From Punica granatum (lineage: Eukaryota; Streptophyta; Magnoliopsida; Myrtales; Lythraceae), in the NCBI RefSeq assembly GCF_007655135.1, contig NC_045127.1, positions 26,392,199 to 26,456,198 on the forward strand: DNA of 64,000 nt, read 5' to 3'. Every line of letters starts with the position of its first letter. Position 1 is the stretch's first letter. Positions 1 to 9,681 of this stretch are shown here, in pieces. Below the pieces are notes generated by a model. That model saw only the letters and a program-made list of their open reading frames with translations. It ran no database searches and was not told where the DNA came from. The translations under genes were made by a program, and so were the position numbers.

Positions 1-184
1 GAGATGTGATCGTGCTAGTGACTTTCGCGGCGGGTGGGCAGGGCCATGCTCTGTTCGTTGGAGCTGTTGCCTGTGATCTTTTGCGGTTGAAGGATTAGAC
101 TTGCTCCTCGGAGTATCGCTTGGATGAATTTGAATCCAAGTCGATTTTGGATTTTAGTTGAGCCTGAAAGCAGTAAACGCGAGG

Positions 185-945
185 TGTCAAAACCTGAAAG
201 CAGTAAATGCGGGGCCGGAGCCCAAAAGCAGCAAATGCGGGACCGAGGCCCGATGAGGGGCCGAAGCCCAAAAGTGGGGCCGAAGCCCAAAAGTGGGGCT
301 AAAGCCCAAAAGTGGGGCCGGAGCCCGATGCAGGGCCGAAACCCAAAAGTAAATGCAGGGCCGGAGGCCGATGTGAGGTCGAAGCCTAATGCAGTAAATG
401 CGGGACCGGAACCCGATGCAGGGCCGGAGCCCGATGCAGGGCCGGAGCTCGATGCGGGGCCGAAGCCCAATGCAGTAAATGCGGGACCGGAACCCGATGC
501 AGGGCCGGAGCCCGATGCAGGGCCGGAGCTCGATGCGGGCCGAAGCCCAATGCAGTAAATGCGGGGCCGGAGCCCGATGCAGGGCCGGAGCTCGATGCAG
601 TAAATGCGGGGCCGGAGCCCGATGCGGGGCCAAAGCCCGATGAGGGGCCGAAGCCCGATGCAGGGCCGGAGCCTGATGCAGGGGTCGGAGCCCGATGCGA
701 GGCCGAAGCCCGATGCAGTAAATGCGGGGTCGGAGCCCGATGCAGTAAATGCGGGGCCGGAGCCCGATGCGGGGCCAAAGCCCGATGAGGGGCCGAAGCC
801 CGATGCGGGGCCGAAGCCCGATGCAGTAAATGCGGGGCCGGAGCCCGATGCAGGGCCGGAGCCCGATGCAGTAAATGCGGGGCCGGAGCCCAATGCGGGG
901 CCAAAACCTGATGAGGGGCCGAAGCCCGATGCAATAAATGCGGGG
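185..945 (-). repeat. 18/27-bp tandem array of GGGCYYCGGCCC units (UNCG hairpin array)
   Basis: On the plus strand the core GGGCCGGAGCCC or GGGCCGAAGCCC recurs about 18 times without a mismatch, plus several degenerate copies. Cores are separated by GATGCA or by GATGCAGTAAATGC, giving 18- or 27-bp spacing. On the element's sense (minus) strand the cores read GGGCTTCGGCCC or GGGCTCCGGCCC: a 4-bp GGGC/GCCC stem closing a UUCG or UCCG loop, the cUNCGg tetraloop class. Related arrays lie in E4 (16925-17290), E6 (32860-33190) and, reduced, E7 (53515-53640). Confidence 0.9.
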
Positions 946-1161
946 TTGATAGGAAAGTGCAAGAAATGCGAAAGCAAAGGTCAATGCTGAGGAATAGCGT
1001 GAGGCGCTGCAATGCGGTGACGCTGATTTGCTTGCGGTCTTGCTTTGTGGAGCAGGGATGGGGACTCAGTGTTGAAATCCCAAGGAGCTGGATGGATGGA
1101 AGACGTTTGTTGTCTCAATTGTGGTCGATCAGTATTCAGGCTGTCTTCTTGTGTAGAATTT

Positions 1162-1183
1162 CCTACAATGGGAAAAGAAAACA
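1162..1183 (-). promoter_or_regulatory. Candidate 3' splice site in E1 leader
   Basis: On the minus strand a pyrimidine-rich run (TTGTTTTCTTTTCCCATT) is followed by GTAG and then GAAATTCT. The same tract and AG occur in E4 (AG at 16705-16706) and E6 (AG at 32633-32634). This is a consensus acceptor by sequence only; no transcript evidence is available here. Confidence 0.45.
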
Positions 1184-1439
1184 ATGAAGGAGCAAACCAT
1201 ATTCGCGATTTCAGCGTAAGGGCTTAGGGGATTGAACTAGCCTGGTAGGCGTCGTGCGAGCGCGCCGAGGGTGTGTGCATGGAGAAGGTGGAGGCATGCT
1301 CGCACGACGCGGAAATGGCACGCTCAGTTGTGCTGATGGAAGCACTTGTAGCATGGAGGGACGTCTGCTCAACCATGCAATGACATAATCAATTGCGCGG
1401 GATTAATGGGAAGTTAGTGTTGCTTGGACGGTTGGCCCT

Positions 1440-1515
1440 TGAGCTACTGATCGGCTCGCCCTGGAGGAAGGGTGAGGACCACGATTGGTACACCTGCAAA
1501 GGCGGTCATAACTTT
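1440..1515 (-). repeat. Single degenerate unit of the 110-bp leader repeat
   Basis: The stretch with CTGGAGGAAGGGTGAGG followed by TGGTACACCTGC is the diverged reverse complement of the last unit of the 110-bp arrays in E4 (ending near 16400) and E6 (ending near 32310). E1 therefore has about one unit where E4 has four and E6 has seven. Confidence 0.55.
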
Positions 1516-1676
1516 GTCTACCGTGTGGCAGTGTTAATTGTCGTGTAAAACAGTAAATGAATAGGATGCGTGCAATGCGTGAGTTTTCAAAAGCTAATGT
1601 TGCCGTTCACATTGACTCGAAAGGTTCAAAGTACAATGCAAATTTTGTAAAATAGAGCTTTAAGCTGATTTGCCAC

Positions 1677-2097
1677 CACACTCGGGGTTTGAGCGAGCGC
1701 CGCCTCAGAAAGCACCGGGTCTAGGCGAGGGCCTTGCGGAGACATCTATCCTAGAGTGCATGTGTGGGTCTCCATGAGGCCCTTTCCTAGACCTCTCCAG
1801 GGCGGTGTTCGCTCAAGCGAGCTCCTAACCGCATCTCTGCATCTTGGCACGAGTTTGGGAAAGCTCCCTCTGAGGTGGTTGGCCGGCGAGTTCTTTGTCT
1901 CTCAGCGACCTCTCGGTGATCGAACCTAGTGTTGATGAGGTCGATCATGCTATCCCAGAGTATACGCCATCTGCATTTCGTGGCGGGTCGGTGAGGTTCT
2001 TGTGTTCTGGTGGACTCTGCCGAGGCGCAGGCAGGAGGCCGAGCAAGGCGTCCCTTACCAAGACGACAGGAAAATCCGCCTAGGACTCGTCAACATG
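1677..2097 (-). other. E1-specific ~420-bp segment, possibly a gag fragment
   Basis: This segment is absent from the equivalent positions of E4 and E6, where the flanking sequences lie much closer together. On the minus strand one frame stays open from about 2095 down to a TAG at 1787-1789, about 100 codons. Near its middle it contains a short stretch with MIDLINTRF, followed by an arginine-rich tract. That recalls the linker next to gag in Tat elements, but I cannot identify it with confidence. It may be a residue of coding sequence lost from E4 and E6, or a separate insertion. Confidence 0.35.
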
Positions 2098-2603
2098 AAT
2101 GACGTCCTATTTTTTGAAAATTGCATGATGCATGTGTGCGAAGAGAGTAAATGCCCACGGCTTAATAGAAATTACATGTACATCGCTCTTGAAATGGAAA
2201 AGACTCAAGTGGCACGCAGGCCGACTCGATGGACTGTTGTCGGCGTCGGGTTGAAGGCTTGCATGGAGGCATAGCACGATGCATGGTTCGGTGCTACAAG
2301 GACCGTGCTATCTATGGATGGGGGCTCCCGACTCAAAGGTGTGAATTCCTTGAAATCGAGCGAGGATCTTTGGGGGCCGGTTCGGTGGCATAGCCGACTC
2401 GATCCGTTCCCTTACTCGGAACCTCTGACTAACCTAGCTTCCTATTTTGGCGCCCGTGGGATTTCGGACAAGGCACCTAAAGCTAGCATGATATGCAATG
2501 CATGCGTGAAATAAATGTGCGTAACTAGATAAGCCGTAAACGACGGAAAGCAGTAAATAAACAAGCAAGCAAGCAAACGGGATTGAGCCCGAACCCTCTA
2601 GAT

Positions 2604-2621
2604 TCCCCAGTGGAGTCGCCA
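2604..2621 (-). other. E1 primer binding site (PBS)
   Basis: The minus strand reads TGGCGACTCCACTGGGGA, three bases (GCT) after the LTR end. It begins with TGG, complementary to a tRNA CCA tail, and implies a primer tRNA whose acceptor strand starts GACTCCA. From memory this fits the tRNA-Arg primer reported for Ogre/Tat elements. The same 18 bases occur in E3 and E6, and 17 of 18 in E4. Confidence 0.85.
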
Positions 2622-4084
2622 AGCTGTGCGCACCCGAATTTCATCTCGTCAGGGCACGCATGCGCGCGCCTAAGCAAACGCGGCTTGGGAGTGTCCACCT
2701 TCCCGGGGACGCGCGACGGACGCACGTGAGAAGGAGTCGCCACTTACTGTTTACGACCCGTAGGTCGAGGGCCGTTGAGTCGCCCGGGTCTAGGGGTACG
2801 AGGTACACCTAAATGCTAAGGCAATGGTCGTACGGAACCGAAAATTCCGAATTCGGGGGTTCTATTACGTGCGGGCCTATATCCCGCACGCCCTCTCGGT
2901 ACTCTAGCTTGCTAGGCTTGCCATTTTGTTTATTTACCGCGTGATTTAGAGTTGCGCTCGACTCGCCCGTTTTGACACCGTAAATTCGATGAATTGATCA
3001 AGTTGGACCAAGAGTCCGAAAGATGAGTAGGCTTGTGCATCGAGGAGTCGGTTCACTATCTTAGCGTTACAGTTCATCGAACCGTGATGGTTGATTCCCT
3101 GCGTGAACCGAAACCACGAGTATCCAAGCTTACTCACCCTTTGGTGGCGATAGATCAACTTAACCGATCCAGCACTCGGACCTCTCGCTCACCGATCGGG
3201 GATCCTTACAAGGAGATGAATGAACATACAAATAGAATCCTCACAATGTTCTCTCGAACAATTACAAAGTATAACCGAATAAGTAAATGGATCCCGATCG
3301 GTTTGCATTGGGCCACTATTCTGCTCCTGCTCACCGTGTATTTTGAATAACCGATAAATAAATTAAGGCAACGCGGGCTCAAAGAGCCGGGGGTCGGGTC
3401 CGATCGAACCGTCGGTTTGCAGAAAAACGACTTGTTTCCACTGTAACCGTTGGATCGATCGAGCTCCCGGGTGATATCTAAACACGTTTCACGCGCTCAA
3501 TCCAAATCCGCCTTCCACATAGGCCGTATTCGGAGTGTGACGGTGAATCGAGGCTAGATCCCATTCCGCACTCGGGTTGCACTCGCTCGGTGAATTAAGA
3601 GGCGTTGGACCTCGTGTTCGGTGATTTGGGGCGTTGGACCCCATGCAACACGTGACTTATGGGTTCGGGCCCGAACCGCAATAAATCATCAAAAGCAAGA
3701 ATAAAACGGAAGAAAACTGATGTAACTGACACGATACAGAAAGCAACTGACAATTGTCGGTGAATACAGACAAGTGGTGTATTAAGTCGAATGTACGTGA
3801 TTTAATCAGTTATTAATCGGGGTTGATTAGCAAACAATGTATCTAACCTAGGCAAACATAGATGGTGGATTAGAATAGGGTTCTAAGCCAATTACATGTG
3901 TGTGTTTGTTTTAAGACTCTTATTCAGTTAAGTGTCGCTACGGTTTCACCGAATTATCCAAACTCGTGTTTTGACTCTAGATTGGAATCTATCATTCCGC
4001 TTATCCATTATGTAGTGTTTGATTAGGCCGAATGTATGATTAGTCCGGTTCTTTGTATTTTGTAACTGAAATAAAATGCTCCCC

Positions 4085-4215
4085 ACCGAATCTACGATAG
4101 GAAGATAGAAACACCGAAAGTGAACGGAATGGGCCGTACGAATGAAACTCGCACCCGAACGGGCCGTCCCTTTCCGTCCATAGATTGAGGTGTTTCCGAC
4201 TCCCTAAAGCCTAGG
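4085..4215 (-). repeat. Imperfect foldback segment in E1 LTR
   Basis: GAAACACC near 4110 pairs with GGTGTTTC near 4190, and ATCTACG/CCATAGAT sites lie beside them. Equivalent arms occur in E7 (57544-57650) and, with different but still complementary sequence, in E3 (10958-11069). Confidence 0.5.
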
Positions 4216-4984
4216 ATATCGATTAATCACGGAATGACGACTATGCCCTTGAGTGGTAAAACATGTGATGTTCATATATAAATTAAAGATCGTGTGACAC
4301 GAAGAGGTCTAAAGAGGACTCGCGCATCTCGACTTGAGCCGCCTCAAATTGGGCCCGGACTCGAGTCATAGTACGCGAGTACTTGCTAGACACAATTCTA
4401 TTCGTGTTACACGTCTCGATGTTTTGAAATTATGAGCTTTTAAGGAAAAGGGCATTTCCGCCGTTCCATGAACCATCGATACGTTTACGAATTAATATTC
4501 AATTTGTCCAATTATTTAGTCCGAGTGATTTAATTAATCAAATGATGCGTCCCATTTCTCGTTTGTGGAATGGTTTAGTGATTGAGGAGTTAAACCTTGA
4601 TTATTATGGGCTAATGAGATGATTGTTCGGGGTTAATGCGCCTAACATGTAAATTAACCGTGAAGCTAATGATTTAAACAAAAAATATAATTGCAATCAA
4701 TTACAAGAATCGGTTTTAATCGTTTCTTGCATGCGTAAGACGCCAAACATAATAAGAACACACACATTTACAAAGTCGATGCCACCATGGTCTTGGAATC
4801 ACAAATAAACATGTAATACAAACACAAACATGATATATAATGGAATCAATAAAATGGCATCGGCACGAAAAACGAGGTAAATCGTAAATGTAATAAACAT
4901 GAAAACAGAGTCGGATCAGGGTCAAGGGGTCTATTTTGGATCTAGATTCAGTTTGGAGAGGGCTAAATTAGACCAAAAAATAAA

Positions 4985-5470
4985 ACAGTGTGATCTGGTT
5001 TGTCGAATATACGAAAAGTTCGGTAAATAATTTTTATTTGGAGTTTCAGCGCCCATAAAAATATGAAATTTTGTGTGGAATCTTAAAATAACATCAGGAA
5101 TGTGTGGTAAAAATTTCAGTTCATTTTGAAGTCGGATGGTTCGCGAGATCTATCAAAATCAGACCGGAAACACCGAAATAACGGGTAAACATTTTTTATC
5201 CGGAGATCCAGTGCACAGAAAAATCTGAAATTTTGTATGGGGACTTAAAATAACATCAAGTGTCTGTGGTAAAAATTTCAGCTCATTTCGAACTCGGATG
5301 GTTCACGAGACATATCAAAATCTGGCCGAGAATACCGAAATAACGGGTAAACATTTTTTATCCAGAGATCCAGCGCCCAGAAAAATATGAAATTTTATGT
5401 GGGGACTTAAAATAACATCAAGAGTCTGTGGTAAAAATTTCAGCTCATTTCGAAGTCGGATGGTTCACGA
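4985..5470. repeat. 162-bp tandem repeat, about three copies, inside E1 LTR
   Basis: The motif TGAAATTTT followed by CTTAAAATAACATCA begins at about 5064, 5226 and 5388, an exact 162-base period. Around it recur TTTTTTATCC.GAGATCCAG and TTTCAGCTCATTTCGAA.TCGGATGGTTC. Copies 2 and 3 are closer to each other than to copy 1. I do not see this array in the E7 LTR or in the 4.5-kb LTRs, so it is specific to E1 here. Confidence 0.9.
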
Positions 5471-5575
5471 AGTTGCTCAAGGGCCAAACCCGGGATCTAA
5501 GGAAAATCATGCGCTAACACCCCATATCAAACAAATATCGAAGAACCTAGCTTCTCTAAGTCATAGAGGAGTCTT

Positions 5576-5585
5576 ACCTAGCCTC
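5576..5585 (-). promoter_or_regulatory. Candidate 5' splice site in E1 LTR
   Basis: The minus strand reads GAGGCTAG/GTAAGA, a strong donor consensus, with GT at 5577-5576. The GT is kept at the same place in E3 (12379), E4 (23806), E6 (28560 and 38971), E7 (56229) and E9 (61847). Confidence 0.5.
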
Positions 5586-6339
5586 GGAACACGAGGAAGG
5601 AGTCGGAGAAGTGGCCGTGGGAGTCGCAAGACTCGGCTTGAAGTCGCGGAAGTGAGCAATCCGAGAGAAAACAGCCGCGGCTAGTCTCGGGAGAACGGCT
5701 TGGCACGCGAGCTCCGGGCACGGCACGGTGCAAGGTCGGGCTCGTTGGACTCCTAAGAGGTAGATCTAGACGAGCACGGGCAGACCCGAGCGTGCCGAGC
5801 CCTAGACAAGCTCGAAAAACGTGAGAGAAGTTCGGGTATGAACACGGAAAACCCGGTAAGTGAAAAACAATGAAACGGAGGTTGTGCACGGTGGATCGGC
5901 CCTCGGATCGTGACCACCTCTTCACGAGAGAGGGTGAGGGTCGTGAGGAACCCTTTGAACGTGATGGCACGACTCTCCGAAGTCGCGGGAGAAAATGGCA
6001 CGTCGAGGAGCTCGGTTGCACGCGGCTTGGAGACTCGGGACCCGATTACAACTTTGGCTGGAAAGTGATGTTAGGGACCTCAAATGGAAAATCTAAGCCC
6101 GGAAACGGACTTAGGGGATGGAAAATAGGTAGGTTAGGGAGTTTGGTGATTTTTTGTTTAAGTCGGGTCGGGTGGTTACCGGAATACCGGGTGGTTTTCC
6201 GACGGTTTTGGCCGGTTTCGGCCTTGGCAAGGAGTGGTACGAGCTGTGGGAGTGGGCTGAAAGTTGAGAGGATTTTAGAGGGAGATTGGCTTGAGAGAGA
6301 AGGAGAATGAAGAAGTGATTAAGTCTAATGGTGAAAGGG

Positions 6340-6348
6340 CTTATAAAG
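6340..6348 (-). promoter_or_regulatory. E1 LTR TATA box
   Basis: The minus strand has CTTTATAAG, followed about 70 bases on by pyrimidine-rich CTCTCTCAAG-type sequence. The position matches the TATA boxes of E3, E4, E7 and E9, about 1.35-1.6 kb from the LTR start. It is inferred to start the element's RNA. Confidence 0.6.
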
Positions 6349-8750
6349 GGAAGGCTAATGACTTGCTCTTGGGGAGTTAATTGCGGTTTTTGGGCTTAAT
6401 GGGGCTGCCGAAATGGCTTAATGGGGCTGCTGAAATATATCATGGGATTAGGGAGGGGGAGATGTCACATAGTGTGTGGGGAAGCAAGGTGGAAGTGATG
6501 GGAGGTGATGGGAGTTGATGGGTGTGTAAGAGGAAATGAAAGAAGTGAGGGAAATTTGAAATGTGTGGTGGGGGTGCTTGGAGCCGACGGTGGGAGGGGC
6601 TTGAGCCGCGGCTTGGGCTGTCCAATCCGAGCCGAGGGTTGAGCCGTGGCTTGGGGTTGAGCCGTGGCTTGATGGCTTGGGTTGGCTAGGCTGTGGGTCC
6701 CATCCGATTAGGAGAAAAGCCGGCAAACGCTTGAGACTTGATTGAGCTCGCGTCCGACCTCCGATGTCCAATTAATTTGAAGATTTGGAATGCTTGGACT
6801 ACGAGGATTTGAGCGAGCCCAATATCGCTATGCGTCGCGTGGACGAACGTTCGGGCGACTCGGCGCCTCGGGAGTCGGTTTCGCCCCGTTTGGACGTTCG
6901 GAGTGGAATTTAGCGCCCCTCGACCCCCCGATTGACCTTTGTGCATCCTTGCATTTGTTTTGACGATCCTTTTGCCCCGCGGGGGATCGTTGGCCCGTTG
7001 TCCTCGGTCGGGGACCGTTGGCCCGAGAAGGCCTAGGGACTTCGACCGAGATTTTCTCAGTGTGCCCTGAATGCCTTGAGGTGCTTGGAGGTTATCGTGA
7101 GGTACTCAGAGATCGTTGTGGTCTCTGCTTTCCGTGGAAATACCCGAAGGTTCACCGGGAGACGTTCGCGATCACTGAAGCGTACTTCAGGAGATCGAGC
7201 CGAGTTCCGGAAGGTTGTCTGAAACTTGTTCCCCGGCCCTGGTGGTCCCTGGGCGCCTGTAGACCCGTTTTGAGGGGCCGTTTGCTTGTCAGTGCAGCGA
7301 ACCCCGGGAGCTCTGTCAGAAAAGGCGTCCGTGGGGTATCGGGGTGTCTCGGCTTAAGCAGGATGTCCCGGAAATGCGCCCGGACGTGTCGTTTGTCATT
7401 TTGGCACTGGGAGGGATTTTTTGAGCCCCATATTGGGCACCTTTCGGTGCTTCGGTGACTCAGTGATGAATAGTGCCACAGTGCCAGCTCCGTTGTTTTC
7501 GGGATTCCTCGTTCGTCTGTTCTTCTGACTGCTTTCTTCCGCCTTTCTCAGTGGACCGTGTTTTTCTTTATTGTTCATGACCCCGTGCCCGCCTATTTGC
7601 CTCCGATTGCCGGGCCATGAATAGTGTCCCGAGCTTCAGTCGGGAATCCTTGTGCGGGAAGCCGGTGGGCCAAAATGGGGTGCTGACAGCTTCTAGAGCA
7701 AGGGTGACTCATCTTGGGCATTCCGTCGGTCCCACGACTAAAAAGGAGAAATCGGGAAAAAGCTTGGGTCTCGATTGATCGCGCATTCGAGGCTCGTGGT
7801 TCGAATCGAATGTTGAATTATCGATATATGCAAGGAAACGGATTTAATGAGTTCGAGATTGACATTTTCCGTGAGGAATTGCCAAATGTCTGTATGAGGC
7901 TCGGAAGCCGATTTTGCTCCTTTTATGCATTCAGAGCGAGGTTACCCACTTCTGACAGCATATCTTGTATCTGCATCCCACGTTGGTCATTTTGACATAA
8001 ATTGTCAAATTACGTGGGCACTTGTCCCTTAAGCCGGTAAATGCAAATATGGAGATGTCCTAGGAGGCCGAAACTGGATTTCTCAGATTGCTTTCTGAGT
8101 TTCTTGGGCAATCCGGAGATTACTGTGATCTCTGTTTGCCGAGATTGGGCCTCTAAGGATATGAAAAGTGCATCTGAGACCCTTAAAGCACTGCTCGAGG
8201 GGTCTAGATGAGTTGTGTGATTCATTCCGACGATTCCACATTGAGCCTTGAGAAGGCTAGCATTGTGTAAGGTAAGCATCCGGCATCAAGTTTCCCCAAA
8301 GAGGACCTCCGGATATGGATTTCCACTAAAAATGGTCTTTTGTGCTCCTGGGAGGTTACTCGGGAAACCGTGAAGGGTTTTGCTGTCTGTTTTGCCCAAT
8401 TACGAATGTTCGCTGGAGTTTTCAGGGCAATGTGGTATGAACTTCGTTTGCCGTAATTCCATCAGACCAGTCTCCGGTTATGCTCTTCCGAAGAGGGGTA
8501 TGCCTGTTTGTCGCTCGGAAGTCATTCAAGGTGTCTGTATGGTTTCCAAAAGGCAATCTGAAGCACTGCTCGTGATCTGTATGATTGTGGGGCGTGGCCG
8601 CATCTGATATTTGGAATTGACTTTTCTCCGAGAAACCGACATTTTTGGACTTCCACTGAAAAATTGTCTGTATACAGAAAGTTGTTCTGTATAGAGCAAA
8701 TGATTTGCGAAATGCGTTTGAAGACACTTTTCATTTGTTTGGCATCGATG

Positions 8751-9313
8751 ATGATATGCTGGGAATCTGTTATGATAACCATCCACGACTGAAACGTATC
8801 TTAATGCCTGAAAGTTAGATAGGATGGCCCTTACGTAAGGATTATATTGCCCCTAATTTTTATGAAATACAAGATGCTTATTGAATGATAAGAAAACAAT
8901 CTTCATTTCTATACCTCCAGATCTTCAAGGAATATTTGTCTGTTCTCTTCTAAATCAAACAGAGGAATTGAAGTCTCATTCGTAGTATGTATGTGCTAAA
9001 AAAAGACAATACAATTAGGCATTCATTGAAATTCTCAAATTTGGGGAATACTTATTTCTTTTTATTTTGGAGCAGTTGAGCCAAAGCCAATAGGATGAAT
9101 TAAAAGGGTTCCGCATTATGAACTTTGTACCGCGCACATAACTTACACGCGCTCTCGAGGGTCACAGAGAATGAATAGAATATAAAAAAAGGGGAAATAA
9201 GAAATAAGAAGAAATGAAAGTGAAAGGGGATCGGATTGTATTTGTACTCTATCTAAGATCAATCTTGTCTATTCCCACCCCTTAACTCCTTGAGACTAGA
9301 CCTTTGGTTAAAG
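8751..9313 (+). other. Nuclear insert of chloroplast DNA (NUPT) inside the E2 LTR
   Basis: The four other LTR copies checked here run straight from GGCATCGA(T)G(T) into GGATTTTTGA(A/G)GTCC. In E2 about 560 AT-rich bases sit between those two points. The insert begins with the 3' end of plastid ndhJ (8753-8884), followed by what should be the downstream plastid spacer toward trnF. I cannot confirm plastid origin of the last part (about 9060-9313) by eye. No target duplication is evident: LTR sequence stops at GGCATCGATG and resumes at GGATTTTTG with one base missing, as expected for end-joining capture rather than transposition. Confidence 0.8.
8753..8884 (+). pseudogene. ndhJ: 3' fragment of plastid ndhJ (NDH complex subunit J)
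   Basis: ndhJ encodes a subunit of the thylakoid NADH dehydrogenase-like complex used in cyclic electron flow. This reading frame gives 43 codons ending in TGA at 8882-8884. It includes [14 protein letters not shown], then IGWPLRKDYIAPNFYEIQ, which I recognise as the conserved C-terminus of chloroplast NdhJ. Only about the last quarter of the gene is present. The codon at 8816-8818 is TAG where plastid NdhJ has tryptophan (TGG), a G-to-A change. The fragment has no promoter or start codon in this context and cannot make NdhJ. Identification comes from recall of the protein, not from a search. Confidence 0.88.
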
Positions 9314-9624
9314 GGATTTTTGAAGTCCAATGTTGGCTATCTTCCGACGGTCAAGCGAACTATCGGAAAATAGGACTGTCGATGTAGTACACTGGAAATG
9401 CCTGTTTTGGACGTTGTTGATCTCTCTAGCCACTCTGTTACCCTTTGATGACCCCTGGAGTCCTTCTGTCATATGTGTATGTCTTCTGCTCAATTTTGCC
9501 AACTTGAGGATGAATAGTGAGTTTTGCTCTGTTAAGTCATTTTTCTGTATTCTGCTCAAGTTGTGGCTTAGACCATTGCTAATATCATTGTTTGGAAAGG
9601 TGAGCCAAAATGGGGTGCTGACAC

Positions 9625-9681
9625 AAAGCAAGCGGGTCGAGCCTAAACCCACTAAGTATGTCCCCAGTGGAGTCGCCAAGT
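9625..9681 (-). mobile_element. E3 interior stub and PBS
   Basis: The minus strand reads, from the LTR end, three bases and then TGGCGACTCCACTGGGGA (PBS, 9661-9678). About 36 bases of leader follow (matching the E4 and E6 leader with GTGGGTTTAGGCTCGACCC) and then stop abruptly at the E2 LTR end at 9624. If E2 was an insertion, its 5-bp target copy would be 9625-9629 (CAAAG). Confidence 0.85.

Larger units (their letters stand above)
1..2603 (-). mobile_element. E1: non-coding leader/interior of a Tat-like LTR retrotransposon (runs off left edge)
   Basis: Read on the minus strand, this follows the PBS at 2604-2621 and matches, in the same order, the region downstream of the PBS in E4 (from 15301) and E6 (from 30905). 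The shared landmarks are a segment ending near 2100-2180, one degenerate copy of the 110-bp repeat (about 1450-1510), a splice-acceptor-like site near 1163, and the GC-rich hairpin array at 185-945. No gag, protease or pol similarity is visible. Open frames across 15-1012 on both strands come from a repeat whose period is a multiple of 9 and which lacks stop codons, so I do not call them genes. Compared with E4 and E6, E1 carries about 420 extra bases at about 1677-2097. The element continues past base 1, so its 3' LTR is not in view. Confidence 0.85.
2625..7688 (-). mobile_element. E1 5' LTR (5064 bp, long-LTR subfamily shared with E7)
   Basis: On the minus strand it runs from TGTCAGCACCCC at 7688 to GCGCACA at 2625, with the PBS directly after it, so it is a 5' LTR. 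It is colinear with the 3' LTR of E7 (53851-59119): shared start, a shared PolII-type TATA region, the same CGAGGCTAG/GT site, the same foldback segment near 4110-4195, and the same terminal 400 bases. It interrupts E2: the right neighbour at 7689 begins in mid-LTR. The expected 5-bp target copy is 7689-7693 (GCTTC); its partner lies left of the window. No protein-coding gene is present. Confidence 0.92.
7689..9624 (-). mobile_element. E2: LTR fragment of the 4.5-kb LTR subfamily, split by E1 and carrying plastid DNA
   Basis: The right end at 9615-9624 is the reverse complement of TGTCAGCACC, an LTR start on the minus strand. Sequence from 7689 matches the middle of the E3, E4 and E6 LTRs (the stretch covering CTTGGGCAGTCC-type sequence and the following U3), so the LTR was cut by E1 at 7688/7689. 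Bases of about 8751-9313 are foreign (see the plastid insert). Its right flank at 9625 is E3 sequence about 40 bases past the E3 PBS, so E2 inserted into, or became joined to, the start of the E3 interior. The rest of E2 lies left of the window. Confidence 0.88.

Noticed and set aside
15..1012. Long glycine/proline/alanine-rich open frames on both strands
   Set aside because: They arise from a tandem array with unit length a multiple of 9 and no stop codons. They are open in several frames and on both strands at once and resemble no known protein.
6448..6771. Ser/Pro/His-rich frames in the E1 LTR that might suggest a host gene exon
   Set aside because: They are LTR sequence colinear with E7 at about 55150-55450, where the frame is not maintained.
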